Positions 54,693 through 64,000 of a DNA stretch of 64,000 bases are shown here, one piece after another. The first letter of the stretch is position 1, and every line of letters starts with the position of its first letter. Source of the DNA: Adiantum capillus-veneris (Eukaryota; Streptophyta; Polypodiopsida; Polypodiales; Pteridaceae); assembly GCA_014529385.2 (NCBI GenBank), contig CM043954.1, positions 90,733,747 through 90,797,746 on the forward strand, read 5' to 3'. Under the pieces are notes generated by a model that searched no databases, was not told where the DNA came from, and was given only the letters and a program-made list of their open reading frames with translations. Both the position numbers and the translations under genes were made by a program.

Positions 54693-57494
54693 CAACTCCG
54701 AAGCTAAGTGAATAAAGCGTGACATATACTTCACTTTTTGAATGAATGATATGACCTCTTTGAGATTCTTGGGTGAGGGGAGCTCAATAAGAGCCTTTGC
54801 CTTTGAAGGATCCACCTCAATGCATTTATAGGAAACCTTGTGACCAAGCAAGATCACTTCATCCTCAGCTATGTGACACTTGTCGGGGTTGAGTTGACCT
54901 CCCATGTCATAGAGCTTCTTTAAACCTTCTTCTACCCTTTGTAGATGCAATGATTTTGAGCTATAAATGCAAAAATCATCAATAAAAACCCTAATGGACT
55001 TTCCAAAGAATGCTTGAAACACCATGTTCATGAAGCGCTGGAAAGTTGCAGGAGCATTTGTCAGGCCAAATGGCATGACTCTAAAAGCATAACAACCCCA
55101 AGGAGTGATAAAGGTTGTTTTCAATTGATCTTCCAATGCGATACCTATTTGAAAGTAGCCTGAGTAGCCATCACACACAGTGTACTTCTCATGACCAGCT
55201 ACCTCATTTAGTATCTCATCCTGAAATGGGAGGGGAAAGTGATCTCTTTTTGTTGCCTCATTGAGTGGACGGTAATCCACACACACCCTCCACTTGCCAT
55301 TTTTCTTAGGAGTGACAACAACAAGAGAGACCCACACTGAATTCTCCACTGGATAAATGAAACCTGCTGCTAGAAGCTTTCTTACCTCCTTGAGTAAAGC
55401 CTGCTCCTTGATGACTCCTAGCCTTCGTAGCTTCTGAGCCTTAGGTGTGGCCTCTGGCTTCAACTCAATTTTGTGTTGAACAGTATCTACTCCACGCACA
55501 TCGGTGTAGTCTTTAGCAAAAAGCCTAGGAAATTTCCTTAGCACACATTTGAACTCCTCTCTTTCATCCTTTGTAAGTGTTGTTGATAGAATACCTTCCA
55601 GCATCCCTTCATCTTGAACACCTTCGTTCTCTTGAGGACCTACCTCCTCCAAGCCTTGACAAGAGGTCTCTTGGTTGCTTGGCTTAAACCTTACCCCCAT
55701 GACTTCGATGGAAGACTCCTCTTCAGTAATGCTGCCGCTAATTTCTTCTTCTGAAGTGCTATCGGTCCAACCTTCTTCCGTCTCACTTTGAGATGATTCT
55801 TCATGGAGCTCCTCTTGGCGTTGCTCCTTCATGTCAAAGACAAACTTCTTATGATTGTCATTCCTGCAAATTAATTTCCCACTCTCCCAATCCTGCAAAG
55901 CTCGCATTTTCATTAGCCATGGTCTTCCTAGGATAAATGGATAACCACTTCCCTTGGTCGACATAACATAAAAATCCACCGCTTTCTTAATGCCAAAGGC
56001 CTCTACAAAGACATTTTTACAAATGCCTACACACCTAGCCTTGCTATTGTTTGCCATCTTGACTTTGATTTCAGGTGTCTCATGGATGTGCATGCCTAGT
56101 CTTTGCATGAGTCCCTCTGTCATGATGCAAATTTGTGCACCCCCATCCACTAGACCTTTCCTAACCAATCTTCCTTTGATGTAACAGTCTAGCACCGGTG
56201 TAATGTCCTCATTCATTTCAGCTTGTGCAATTTTTACAACAGGCACACTCTCTTTTACCTTTCTCCTAGTGCTAACTACCCTTGTTAAATCCCTCCTAAC
56301 TTGTGGACATAATGCAAGAAATTGAGGCCATGAAATATCAGGACCCTTACCTCTCATGTCTTCCAACAAGTTGTACGGAGCCATACCATGTCCAAGAGGG
56401 AAGTCTTGGAGGTTGATACGACGTCGAGTCCTCTTGGTTTCCTTGGTCTCCTTTGCCTTTTTGCCTTGTCCATGGTCACTCTGTGATGTGACTCCTTCTT
56501 TCTCTTTACCTTTCCCTCGGCCACGCTTAATGCCATTGGCTTCCATGTCAACCTCATTTGAATTTGTCACCTCTACCACATGCACATTTGGATCTGGCAA
56601 AGGTGGAACTCCTTCTACCCCTTGTGGAGGTGGTCTTGGTCCATTTGGCCTTTGTAGAAGCCTTGGTTGTTGACCAGCTCCTTCTCCTGCATTCATCACT
56701 GGGTAATTCAAGTTAGGTCTCCCTGGCTCTCTACGGGGCCAAGGACAATTATACATCCCATGTCCAGACTCTCCGCAATTCCAACATTGCAAGACTCTCC
56801 TAGTTCGTGGCTCTCTCTCTTCTGACTTCTTTGCTTGTCCCTTTGGACCTACAGCTTGTGCAAGTTGAATTGACAGGCTGCTTAAAGATTCATTTAACTT
56901 CTCAATCACTTCAGCCGTTACCTCAGGAAGCTCCCTAGATGTTGATGCTTGTGACTTACCTTTGGGTCTAAGAACTTCTATTGGAACCTCTCTCCTTAAG
57001 CACTTGAGTTTCCTATACTTCTCAGCAGCCCTAGTTTCCGCTGCATCAAAAGTAGCAGGTGCACCCGCCTCAACTTTTACCTTAAGGTCAGGAAAGAGTC
57101 CGGCTATGAACCTCTCCTTCTTTAAAAATTCTGCACCATCACTAGGGTTAGAAACATTTCGTATCCATAGAGCCCAAAGACATAGAAATTCTTGCTTGTA
57201 CAAGTAGTAGTCATCTAAGTCTTTTTGCTTATGAGAAACAATGTCTTGCCATAGTTTTTGAGTGTTTTGGGGATCAAAGAAGTATCTCTTAAAACGATTC
57301 AAAACTTCTGTGTAATTCCCCTTAACTTCCTCAGGCAAAGAGTCAAACCAAGTACTAGCATCTTTCCTAAGGACCACCTCAAACATTTCTACACGTTCTT
57401 GATCGGTTACTATCCTCTTGATACGGCAAGACATCTTGAAATTTGCGACTGCATCCTCTCCAGGCTCTCCAAAGAAAAGAGGATATCCAGACAT
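54558..57494 (-). CDS. Gag-protease-RT polyprotein of the Tat-like element
   Basis: A single 978-codon frame from ATG 57494 (MSGYPLFFGEPGED). Gag covers ~1-200, with 'WFDSLPEEV' and 'DDYYLYKQEFLCLW'. A zinc knuckle CWNCGESGHGMYNC lies at ~236-249, followed by a Pro/Lys linker and 'NLQDFPLGHGMAPYNLLEDM'. The protease is at ~445-545 ('GLVDGGAQICIMTEGLMQRLGM', 'PFILGRPWLMKMRALQDW'), then an acidic Ser/Glu linker. RT is at ~680-930 ('WRVCVDYRPLNEAT', '[29 protein letters not shown]', catalytic 'FIDDFCIYSS' at ~836). It ends at 'YMSRFIHLASE', then Ser-Leu repeats from (GA)n and LTR-derived residues. RNase H and integrase are absent. No stop or frameshift up to the junction. Overlapping opposite-strand ORFs are shadows. 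Confidence 0.92.
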
Positions 57495-57526
57495 TTGGCG
57501 TTGGCTCTAAGGGATACAATAGAGAT

Positions 57527-57985
57527 TTAGAACCACTCGCCTGCAAATGAGGAAGTAAGAAAATACCACTCTAGGTTTTCTTCTTCAGCTATCCAAGCTT
57601 CAATAAGGTCTCGATTTGTTTGATCAAAACAAAAAGGTAGACTATTGATGAGCTCTAAGAAGGGTTGAGATTCTTTAAAGCTAAGGCGATAAACAAAAAT
57701 CTCTAGAACTTCATTTTCTGGATCCAAAAGAGCAACCACGTCCCAAGTGATAAATTGCACTTGCTCTACAATTCCCAACGCACAAGCGGTTTGTATAAAA
57801 ACTAGATCTTCATGCTCGTCGAAGGCCGTGAGAAAGTAGCAATTGACTAGGAGCTCCTTTCCTTCGAGTTCCACACAGTCGGAGTGAGGCAACCTTCTCA
57901 CAATTTCATAAAGAACATCCTCATCAAGTCCAATCAAGTTTGCAAGATTTAAAGACTCCACTTGTGCTACAAAATTCCTGGACAA
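57527..57985 (-). CDS. Pre-gag ORF B' (152 aa), unknown function
   Basis: 152 residues, ending 32 bp before the gag ATG. Sequence features: 'LDEDVLYEIVRRLPHSDCVELEGKELLVNCYFL', 'EDLVFIQTACALGIVEQVQF', 'YRLSFKESQPFLELINSLPFCFDQTNRDLIEAWIAEE'. It is clearly paralogous to ORF B just upstream. The 'L..ev...i...LP' opening recalls an F-box but is too short a match to assign. Acidic, no membrane segment, no zinc motif. Its position between PBS and gag on the same strand suggests it is translated from the element's genomic RNA. Confidence 0.7.
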   Translation of the reverse strand: MSRNFVAQVESLNLANLIGLDEDVLYEIVRRLPHSDCVELEGKELLVNCYFLTAFDEHEDLVFIQTACALGIVEQVQFITWDVVALLDPENEVLEIFVYRLSFKESQPFLELINSLPFCFDQTNRDLIEAWIAEEENLEWYFLTSSFAGEWF

Positions 57986-58031
57986 AAACTCCTTAGGATT
58001 ATGGTTAAATCATTCAAAAGCATAAAGAGAT

Positions 58032-58586
58032 TTACAATGTCTCTATGAACAAAGTGTCATAGAAAGTAGAGAAGGATGAGAATTTATAAAAATTTGCAAT
58101 CTTCTCTATGCTCTCTTTATTAAGACAAGCTCTGAATAGCTCCCTATCTCCTTTGTTGAAAGCGAAAGGAAGACTATTAATAAAACGCAAATGAGGGAAA
58201 AATTCACCAAATGTGAGTCTATGAAGCATGAACTATGGCCGCAAGTTTCCTGAAGATTCTTCCTCAATGGTGAAATGCACTCGCCAAACGCCAAATTTCA
58301 CTCTATTTACCAATCTTAGGGCACACACTAGTTGGATGAATGCACGGTCTTCCTTAGTGCCCAACAACAAGAGGAAAATGGAATCCATGCGTAGGACCTT
58401 CCGTCTTAACTTCACCACCCTCTTGTTATGAGGGAGACACCTTACTACTTGCTCCTGCAACTCAATTGGTAATAGAGCTAGATCTCTAAGGATTGAACTT
58501 TCACTGCACACACATTCCCAGTTAGAACAAATGATCGTTTTTTTGTTTCTTGTAACAACTTGGACAAAGAAAAAACAAACATACAC
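58032..58586 (-). pseudogene. Pre-gag ORF B (~184 codons, one internal stop), paralogue of B'
   Basis: Continuous frame with a single TAG at 58231-58233. Shared with B': 'QVVRCLPHNKRVVKL..KVL', 'EDRAFIQLVCALRLVNRVKFGVW', 'HRLTFGE.FPHLRFINSLPFAFNKGDRELFRACLNKE'. The start is uncertain; homology begins at about residue 32 of the frame ('LRDLALLPIELQEQ'). The nonsense codon may be the only lesion. Function unknown. Confidence 0.65.
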
Positions 58587-58612
58587 ACTATTTTGCCGGG
58601 CTGCACTTCATT

Positions 58613-58831
58613 TTAAAATAAAATGAACACATGTACATCAAAAGAAGTGTGGTAGTTGATGAGAGGTAAAATGACAGGGTTTGGTGATGCAAGAAGTTCT
58701 CCTACTCTTTGGGCACCAAACATGAACACCATACGTTGTTGAAAATGGATTTTCCTACTAATTGCAATGTTTATTCTAATGTGTGGAGTGAAATGGAAGG
58801 GGAAAACCTCTATTCCTGGGCCATTATCCAT
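58613..58831 (-). CDS. Pre-gag ORF A' (72 aa), family A
   Basis: MDNGPGIEV start. Closest to the plus-strand ORF at 44658: 'PFHFTPHIRINIAISRKIHFQQRMVFMFG..R..ELL.SPNPVILPLI.Y..SFDVHVFIL' and then stop. Intact. Function unknown; placed 22 bp after ORF A and 26 bp before ORF B. Confidence 0.72.
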   Translation of the reverse strand: MDNGPGIEVFPFHFTPHIRINIAISRKIHFQQRMVFMFGAQRVGELLASPNPVILPLINYHTSFDVHVFILF

Positions 58832-58852
58832 GGTCTATGCATGACCTAATGC

Positions 58853-59065
58853 TTAAAACAAAACAAAAATATAGACGTCCAAACTAAGGTCGTACCTGAT
58901 AAGAGGCAAAATAAAAGGATTTACTGAAGCGTTTATCTCGGCCAACCTAAGAGGACCTAAAATTCTACGAATGATACGTTGAAATTGCAACTTAGTACTA
59001 ACAATTATGTGTACCTTTTGCCTTGCAATGGGAATGAAGGGATCATACAAATTCTCGTGATTCAT
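58853..59065 (-). CDS. Pre-gag ORF A (70 aa), family A
   Basis: First ORF after the PBS (about 55 bp downstream). MNHENLYDP start, then 'IVSTKLQFQRIIRRILGPLRLAEI.ASVNPFILPLIRYDLSLDVYIFVLF' and stop. It shares with A' and the 44658 ORF the 'S.K.[QH]FQ', 'P.[VI]LPLI.Y..S.DV..F.L' pattern and the same length, but is the most diverged member. Intact. Confidence 0.7.
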   Translation of the reverse strand: MNHENLYDPFIPIARQKVHIIVSTKLQFQRIIRRILGPLRLAEINASVNPFILPLIRYDLSLDVYIFVLF

Positions 59066-59120
59066 GCAAGCTACTTGATTATGCTAAAGGTTGAGCCTTC
59101 ACAAAACATACACAAGCCTG

Positions 59121-59138
59121 TCCTCAGTGGGGGCACCA
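59121..59138 (-). promoter_or_regulatory. Primer binding site of the minus-strand gypsy
   Basis: On the minus strand TGGTGCCCCCACTGAGGA starts three bases after the LTR end. It begins with the TGG that pairs with a tRNA CCA end. The primer tRNA is not identified; it is not initiator Met. Confidence 0.7.
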
Positions 59139-59141
59139 ATT

Positions 59142-59400
59142 TGAGGCGGTCCGGGGCGGGCAACAAGAAGAGCAACCTCTAGACACCCTTCAAGGCTCCC
59201 GTGCTGCTCAATGGGGCTGGGGCACAACACAACACAAACCAAAACAACGAACCCACAGCCAAATCCCAACTACACAAGGGGCACCACCTAGTTTAAGAGC
59301 GAACTAGGACGCAAAGGAGGAGAATCGTTAGAGCAACCCACAAACAAACAAGGAATTTACACTAACCCTAACACCAATGGAACACTCTCACACACTAAAA

Positions 59401-59455
<55 letters not shown>
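59142..59455 (-). repeat. 5' LTR of the minus-strand gypsy (part recognised)
   Basis: Matches 54343-54690 and includes a (GA)n tract at 59404-59455. The sequence beyond 59455 (to perhaps 59600+) may be the rest of U3, which the other LTR has lost. Confidence 0.8.
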
Positions 59456-59457
<2 letters not shown>

Positions 59458-62400
59458 GTGCTCGGGCTGCTTTGAAACGTATCGGCAATGATCAAGCAAA
59501 CACAACTATATATTTAAGAAAGAGAGAGAAAGGGGGAGGGGGTGCTTGTTGCATTAATACCTTCTTACAAATCTGTCATGACAAATCAAAGTGAAATTAG
59601 TATTTGTTCAACATAGCTTGCGTAAATTTCACCACAACACATCACAAGAAAAGCCACCCCAATCACTGTCTTAAAGCCAGGGGAGTCCTCTCCACCCTGT
59701 CGCCCTCTTACAGTATGTGGGATTTATGGCAAGATTGATGACAACACCAGAGACAAGCTATCAAGAACTTAACAAAAAACACCAAGACACTTACGCATCA
59801 TTGTTGTCCATTACTTCACGTTGGAAGGGAGACAAAATATCCAAGCTTAGTCCGAATCCACCCTCCTTGATTCAGCAAATGTTGGGCTTAGTAGGAGAAA
59901 TGATAGATTTCCTACTCTCAATTGAATGATCACTCTCTCTCTTACAATGGCATAGAGTTCCCTTGCTAATCCCCTATTACAACACATGCACATGCATAAG
60001 ACAATGAGCTTCCACTCAAGAGCTCCTTCTAGAGAGGTTGATCTTGTCTTCTCAAGCTATAGCATAGTGCTCTTGCTTATGGCTCTCCCATTTGTGCTAG
60101 CCACACCCTCCTTTTATAGCAATTTTGAAGGCTAGGGTTACTCCTCTAACCATGGTTGGGTTAGATTTTCAGCCATTTATCTAATTTCTTTTGCTTGGAA
60201 TTATCAAGAAGTTGGTGGGGAAAGAGAGAGGAGAGAAATGGAGGTGATAGGACTTTTCATAGTGGGTTAGTGTTAGTAGAGTTAGTATTAATTTACAAAT
60301 GGAATTGGATATTTACAATGGGAGTATCCATGTAGGATACAAATAAGGAAGAAAAACTCTTAAGAGGTAAGAAAAGGTGGATTTCTTACAAGGTTGATGC
60401 TCCAAGTGTCTTGAGTAGGGCCAATTTTGACGGTTGTTGACGGTCCACTAGCTTTGACGGTACATTTTTTCTCCACTCTTGACCTTCCTTGAGAGACAAG
60501 GTAATTGAAGCTGAGTAATCAACCACCATGATGCTGTCTTTTAAGAGAAGAGGCTGAATTTTGTGGTTTTTTTGATAGATATGGGTAAATTGGAGGAGGA
60601 AAAATGAGACTAGGTGGTCAATTTTGGAATGGAATTGTGTGTGGGAGGTATGAGTTCACCATGGTTTCTCTTATTCTTCAAGGTTGAGGAGAAGGTGAGT
60701 AGGGTGCAGAGAGGAGTGGTGAGAGAGGTGGGGATGATGAGTGGAGAAGTGTGTGTGAAAGAGGAAAATGAAAAAGTGGAAGAGAGAGTGTGACTGCATA
60801 GCATGGGAAAACTGGGGTCCACTAATAAAATCATAGCTCACAGCTCGTAGCTCAAAAAAATATGAAAAAATTTGAGGCAAAAGTTCAGCCCACGAGCTAC
60901 AACTTTTGTTTGTATCACCTTTTCAAATTCGGAGAGCAAGTGAACTTTAAAAATTCAACAAAACCGACCGTTTTTTTCCACTGCACAAGGTCCTTGTGGG
61001 GTCCTTCTTTGGATGATTCTTTTGAATACCTCCAAGAGTGAGCCCTCCATAGTGCATGTATGCATGCCACCTACCCTTGACCTTATTTGGTAGGTCTATA
61101 ATTGAAGATATTGTTGAGATTATGATATAAGTGAATAGTACAACTAAGAAAATCAAATATTGAGGGGTCTAAAAAATATGTACATGTCAAATATAAATAA
61201 TATAAGTGGAAAAAATATAAAGGGGTCAAAAGAAATCTCTCTCATTATAAGTCTACCATAAAAAGATGAATATCTTTGGTGGTCTAATTTATGAGAGTAA
61301 TAGAGAATATATGTTGGAAGAAAAAAATCACAATAGTGAAAAAAAAATATACACATAAATAGAACTAGTTTTTTTGGATTTTTGTTGGGATGGAGTTACA
61401 CCAAAAATAAGAGAAGCTTGCATGAAATTATTTTTATATGGAATAAAGAGTATGCAAAATGATAAGAAAAAATATGGTAATGGTGAGTCAATGTACATAG
61501 CATAAATAACACACCATAGGTAGAAATATTTAAATAAATACCAAAATAATTATGAAAAATCTTTTATTTAGACCCTATATAGAAAGAAATATTTACATAC
61601 GCATGGGCCATAATATACTTATATTTTTTATTTTTATTTTTATTTTTTTGGCTCAACTAGCCCAATGACTAGCTAATTGAGGGTTTTTTAAGAAGATATG
61701 GGAAAAGTCCCGTGACTCACGCACGCCTATGTACAGTGAAATGGTAGGGATAGCCATAGTGTTTGGGTGATTTTGGTAGGGTGAGGTAACTCACTGTGGC
61801 AATTACAAAGAGCCGAAAAACGGCTATCAGTGTACACACACACACACACACACACATACACAAAAGTATGAATGTGTTTGCAACACACACACAACATACA
61901 GGGTCACCATAGCTCATGACTCATCATTGGATACAAAAGTAGAGGTGAAGGAGTGTTTTGTACACACACACTTTCAGCCCTAGAAGACTTCACCTCATAG
62001 TGCACGAGAGAGATAACATTAGCTTTCTTGATGCTCAGCATTGACGAGGCATTTTTTTTTAGCAAAAAAAAAAGAAGCATCGACACCAAGCAGTTTTTCT
62101 TAGCATCAACACAGCGGCATCGACATCGGCACCAAATTCAACATTGAAACACCATCTCAACATCGACATCGACATTGATATATCATTTTTCATGAAATCA
62201 TCAAAGAGAGTAGTATTGATAGTTATTGCTTGGCTTCTTAGTGCTGTGTTTTGCACAGATTTTGATGTATACCTACGGTGGTTTGGTTTTGTGATGCTTA
62301 GCCATTGTCTGCTCACAGGTTACCAATTTTATCAGTTTGCTCGACTTACATGTCTAAAACAAGGCTCAAGGCAGTGGTACATGAAGTTTGAGAAGTACGT

Positions 62401-62896
62401 GCTTAGGTGATTTTGTTAGCCCGGGTATATGATGACAATGATTTGGTTTACGTGGATTTGGACTTGGTTTATATTAAAGTGATGAATTTATGATGATGAA
62501 ATTGGTATGGTATAGATGGATCTTAGGTGTTGGATGGTGATAGTGACCAATGATATCTTAAAATATTAGGGTATGACATATATTGCTTATTCTAGTGGTA
62601 TGGACAACTATGTCGTTTGTGGATGACTCAAGGCATGAGCAAAAATTGTTTTAGTTTGTAAGATGTATAGCACTTCATTTTAGGAGATGTGTATGTGGCA
62701 TCATCTCTCGTTATCTCACTCTTTCCTCTCATGGTGTCACAACATACACATAAGGATGAGGTGTGCATGCTTAATTGTTTTCATATATGTTATTTCATGG
62801 ATTTTTCAAGGTCACTATAGGTTCATTATTGCAATACTGACATTGCACACTAAAAATGTCTTTTTGAATCTGTATTGGTAGAAGCATGTGCATTGG
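59456..62896. other. Spacer, no gene recognised
   Basis: AT-rich. (AC)n at 61834-61856. A loose CATCGACAT repeat at ~62060-62180. Several 60-90-codon frames lack any family resemblance. Part of the left edge may be LTR. Confidence 0.4.
61834..61856. repeat. (AC)n microsatellite
   Basis: About 11 AC units. Confidence 0.8.
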
Positions 62897-63320
62897 TTAC
62901 ATTTGCCTCTTTCTTCTGAGCCTTTTAAACCTTAAGCTTAGGACACTACTAGATGAGATGATCATTTGCTCTACATTAATGACATTTGAGATTCTTTTTT
63001 TGTTCATCACCAAGATTTCAAAGACAAGATCATCAAACTTTACATCAATGGGTTTATTATGTGGCACAAGCCTAAAGGTGGAGGCAAAAGTCTCACAAGA
63101 ATCTGGCAAAGCATCAAGAATTGTCTACCCAAGAGTATTGTCAAGAATGATCTCACCAATGGAAATTAATTACTCACTCGTATCTATTATCCTTGTACAA
63201 AATACAACCGTATCACCCTCCTCATGCACAACCTTAGACTCCAGCTCCTTACACATGTAAACAACGTTTGCCAAATTTGTAGCCATGGACAAATAAGCTA
63301 GCCTATATGTCATAAAATCT
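62897..63320 (-). pseudogene. Ty1/copia gag fragment (UBN2-type)
   Basis: Minus strand, right to left: 'ATNLANVVYMCKELESKVVHEEGDTV' (63290-63210), 'LISIGEIILDNTLG' and 'ILDALPDSCETFASTFRLV', the 'iL.sLP.sy.tf...l' core of copia gag, then 'FDDLVFEILVMNKKRISNV'. Two or three stops and no zinc knuckle in the remaining part. No LTR seen nearby. Confidence 0.6.
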
Positions 63321-63610
63321 CATATCTAACCAACCAAAATTGTTTTCTAAAATTGAACTAATCATTTAATGTGGGAGAATAAATGGGAACAAGAGTTAGA
63401 ATTTAGACATGTGCTTTCAGATTTTTCTCAGCACGGGACCAAAGGCAATAGGTCCAAATGGGAGATAGTCTAGTAGAGAGCAATGCCAGCTAATGGAGCT
63501 TAAAAGACCTTAGGGTTAGCTTCATTAAAGACCTCCAAACGTTAGTGCTAAAAGTATTTAGACCTAAGACCTTAGGGTATTGTAGACCTTAGAGTATGTT
63601 AGGTATTAGA

Positions 63611-63740
63611 CAAGCTAGGCACGTGCTTGAGGTGCTTAAGGTGCTTGTCGTGCTTGAGGTGCTTTTCGTGCTTGATGACTAAGGTGCTTGTCATGCTTTA
63701 TGAGTAAGGTGCTTGAGAGGCTTCATGACTAACGTGCTTA
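63611..63740. repeat. GTGCTTGAG-type minisatellite
   Basis: About nine or ten copies of a 10-13-bp GTGCTT[GA][AT]G unit with spacers such as ATGACTAAG, in one orientation. Confidence 0.75.
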
Positions 63741-64000
63741 AAGGATGAGGTGTTCCAAAACATGGATCCCTACACAACGGGGGGGCGAGCCCTACAAGTA
63801 GGGGCATGAGAGAGAACACACACACACACACACACACTCACTCAAGGCAAGCCCAAGACCTAAGAGGCAACAAGGACACATGTCAAGCACCTACACATGC
63901 TGCCCTCATGTAGTGCATAAAGCCTATTGATTGACCTCTAAAGGGGTCCAATGAGAATTTAGTTTATTTTATTAATTGTTTAAGCATTTTTCAAGCCCTC
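63741..64000. other. Right-end spacer
   Basis: Contains (AC)n at 63817-63838 and a short G run (63779-63785). No gene seen. Confidence 0.5.

Larger units (their letters stand above)
54343..59455 (-). mobile_element. Ty3/gypsy (Tat-like) element, minus strand, 3' part of pol deleted
   Basis: Direct repeats 54343-~54690 and 59142-~59455 start TGAGGCGGTCC and both run into (GA)n. They differ by about three substitutions over ~260 bp, so they are LTR parts of a young insertion. The PBS lies inside, adjacent to the right (5') LTR. In element order: LTR, PBS, ORFs A, A', B, B', gag-PR-RT, then the (GA)n junction and the 3' LTR. RNase H, both integrase modules and the 3' untranslated region are gone. 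The right LTR may extend beyond 59455; no target duplication could be confirmed. Confidence 0.85.

Noticed and set aside
56356-56673. Plus-strand ORFs opposite the 978-codon gag-pol (also 55990, 56962, 57258)
   Set aside because: Shadows of the minus-strand polyprotein; codon pattern follows the real frame.
62144-62410. 88-codon ORF with a hydrophobic middle, possible membrane peptide
   Set aside because: Overlaps an ORF on the other strand in low-complexity CATCGACAT sequence; no start context or homologue recognised.

Overview
The window looks like nuclear DNA of a land plant with a large, repeat-rich genome. Nearly all recognisable coding sequence belongs to plant-type transposable elements: CACTA, Ty1/copia, Ty3/gypsy chromovirus, Ty3/gypsy Tat-like with a second RNase H, a LINE, and a Penelope-like reverse transcriptase. 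The rest is AT-rich spacer with many long (GA)n/(CT)n and (CA)n tracts. I see no convincing intact host gene, rRNA gene, organelle insert or CRISPR array. The LINE and Penelope-like types lean towards a seed-free vascular plant such as a fern or lycophyte. That placement is inference and weak.

Left part (1-12.5 kb). The 3' portion of a CACTA element ends at 1880 with its terminal and subterminal repeats. A pair of ~565-bp direct repeats, a Penelope-like fragment, a 105-bp tandem duplication, microsatellites and a minus-strand copia LTR/PBS remnant follow. Then come ~5 kb of gene-poor spacer and one exon-like fragment of a DNA amino-methyltransferase-like protein.

Middle (12.5-23 kb). A minus-strand LINE is interrupted by a young, non-autonomous copia element at 13107-16671 (195/189-bp LTRs, GAAAG target duplication). 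That element encodes gag, a protease-like domain and a novel C-terminal region, but no integrase or RT. Decayed relatives lie on the minus strand at 18-19.4 kb and 21.4-22.9 kb.

24-34 kb. A complete but inactivated Ty3/gypsy chromovirus spans 24128-34163 with target duplication AGTAG. Both LTRs carry a 48-codon ORF that looks like a first gag exon. Its 3' LTR has lost the promoter segment.

35-44 kb. A 5'-truncated Ty3/gypsy element has a ~3.7-kb additional coding region after pol and a 3' LTR at 40611-41255. It abuts a decayed minus-strand Penelope-like retroelement at 41256-44185.

44.6-64 kb. A Tat-like Ty3/gypsy copy on the plus strand (44658-50137) has two RNase H domains. A related minus-strand copy (54343-59455) keeps a 978-codon gag-PR-RT frame. 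Both carry, before gag, members of a small conserved ORF family of 70-73 aa. The minus copy has this ORF twice, followed by two paralogous ~150-180-aa ORFs. This duplicated pre-gag cassette is the best candidate for something undescribed. The right end holds spacer, a copia gag fragment and a GTGCTT minisatellite.
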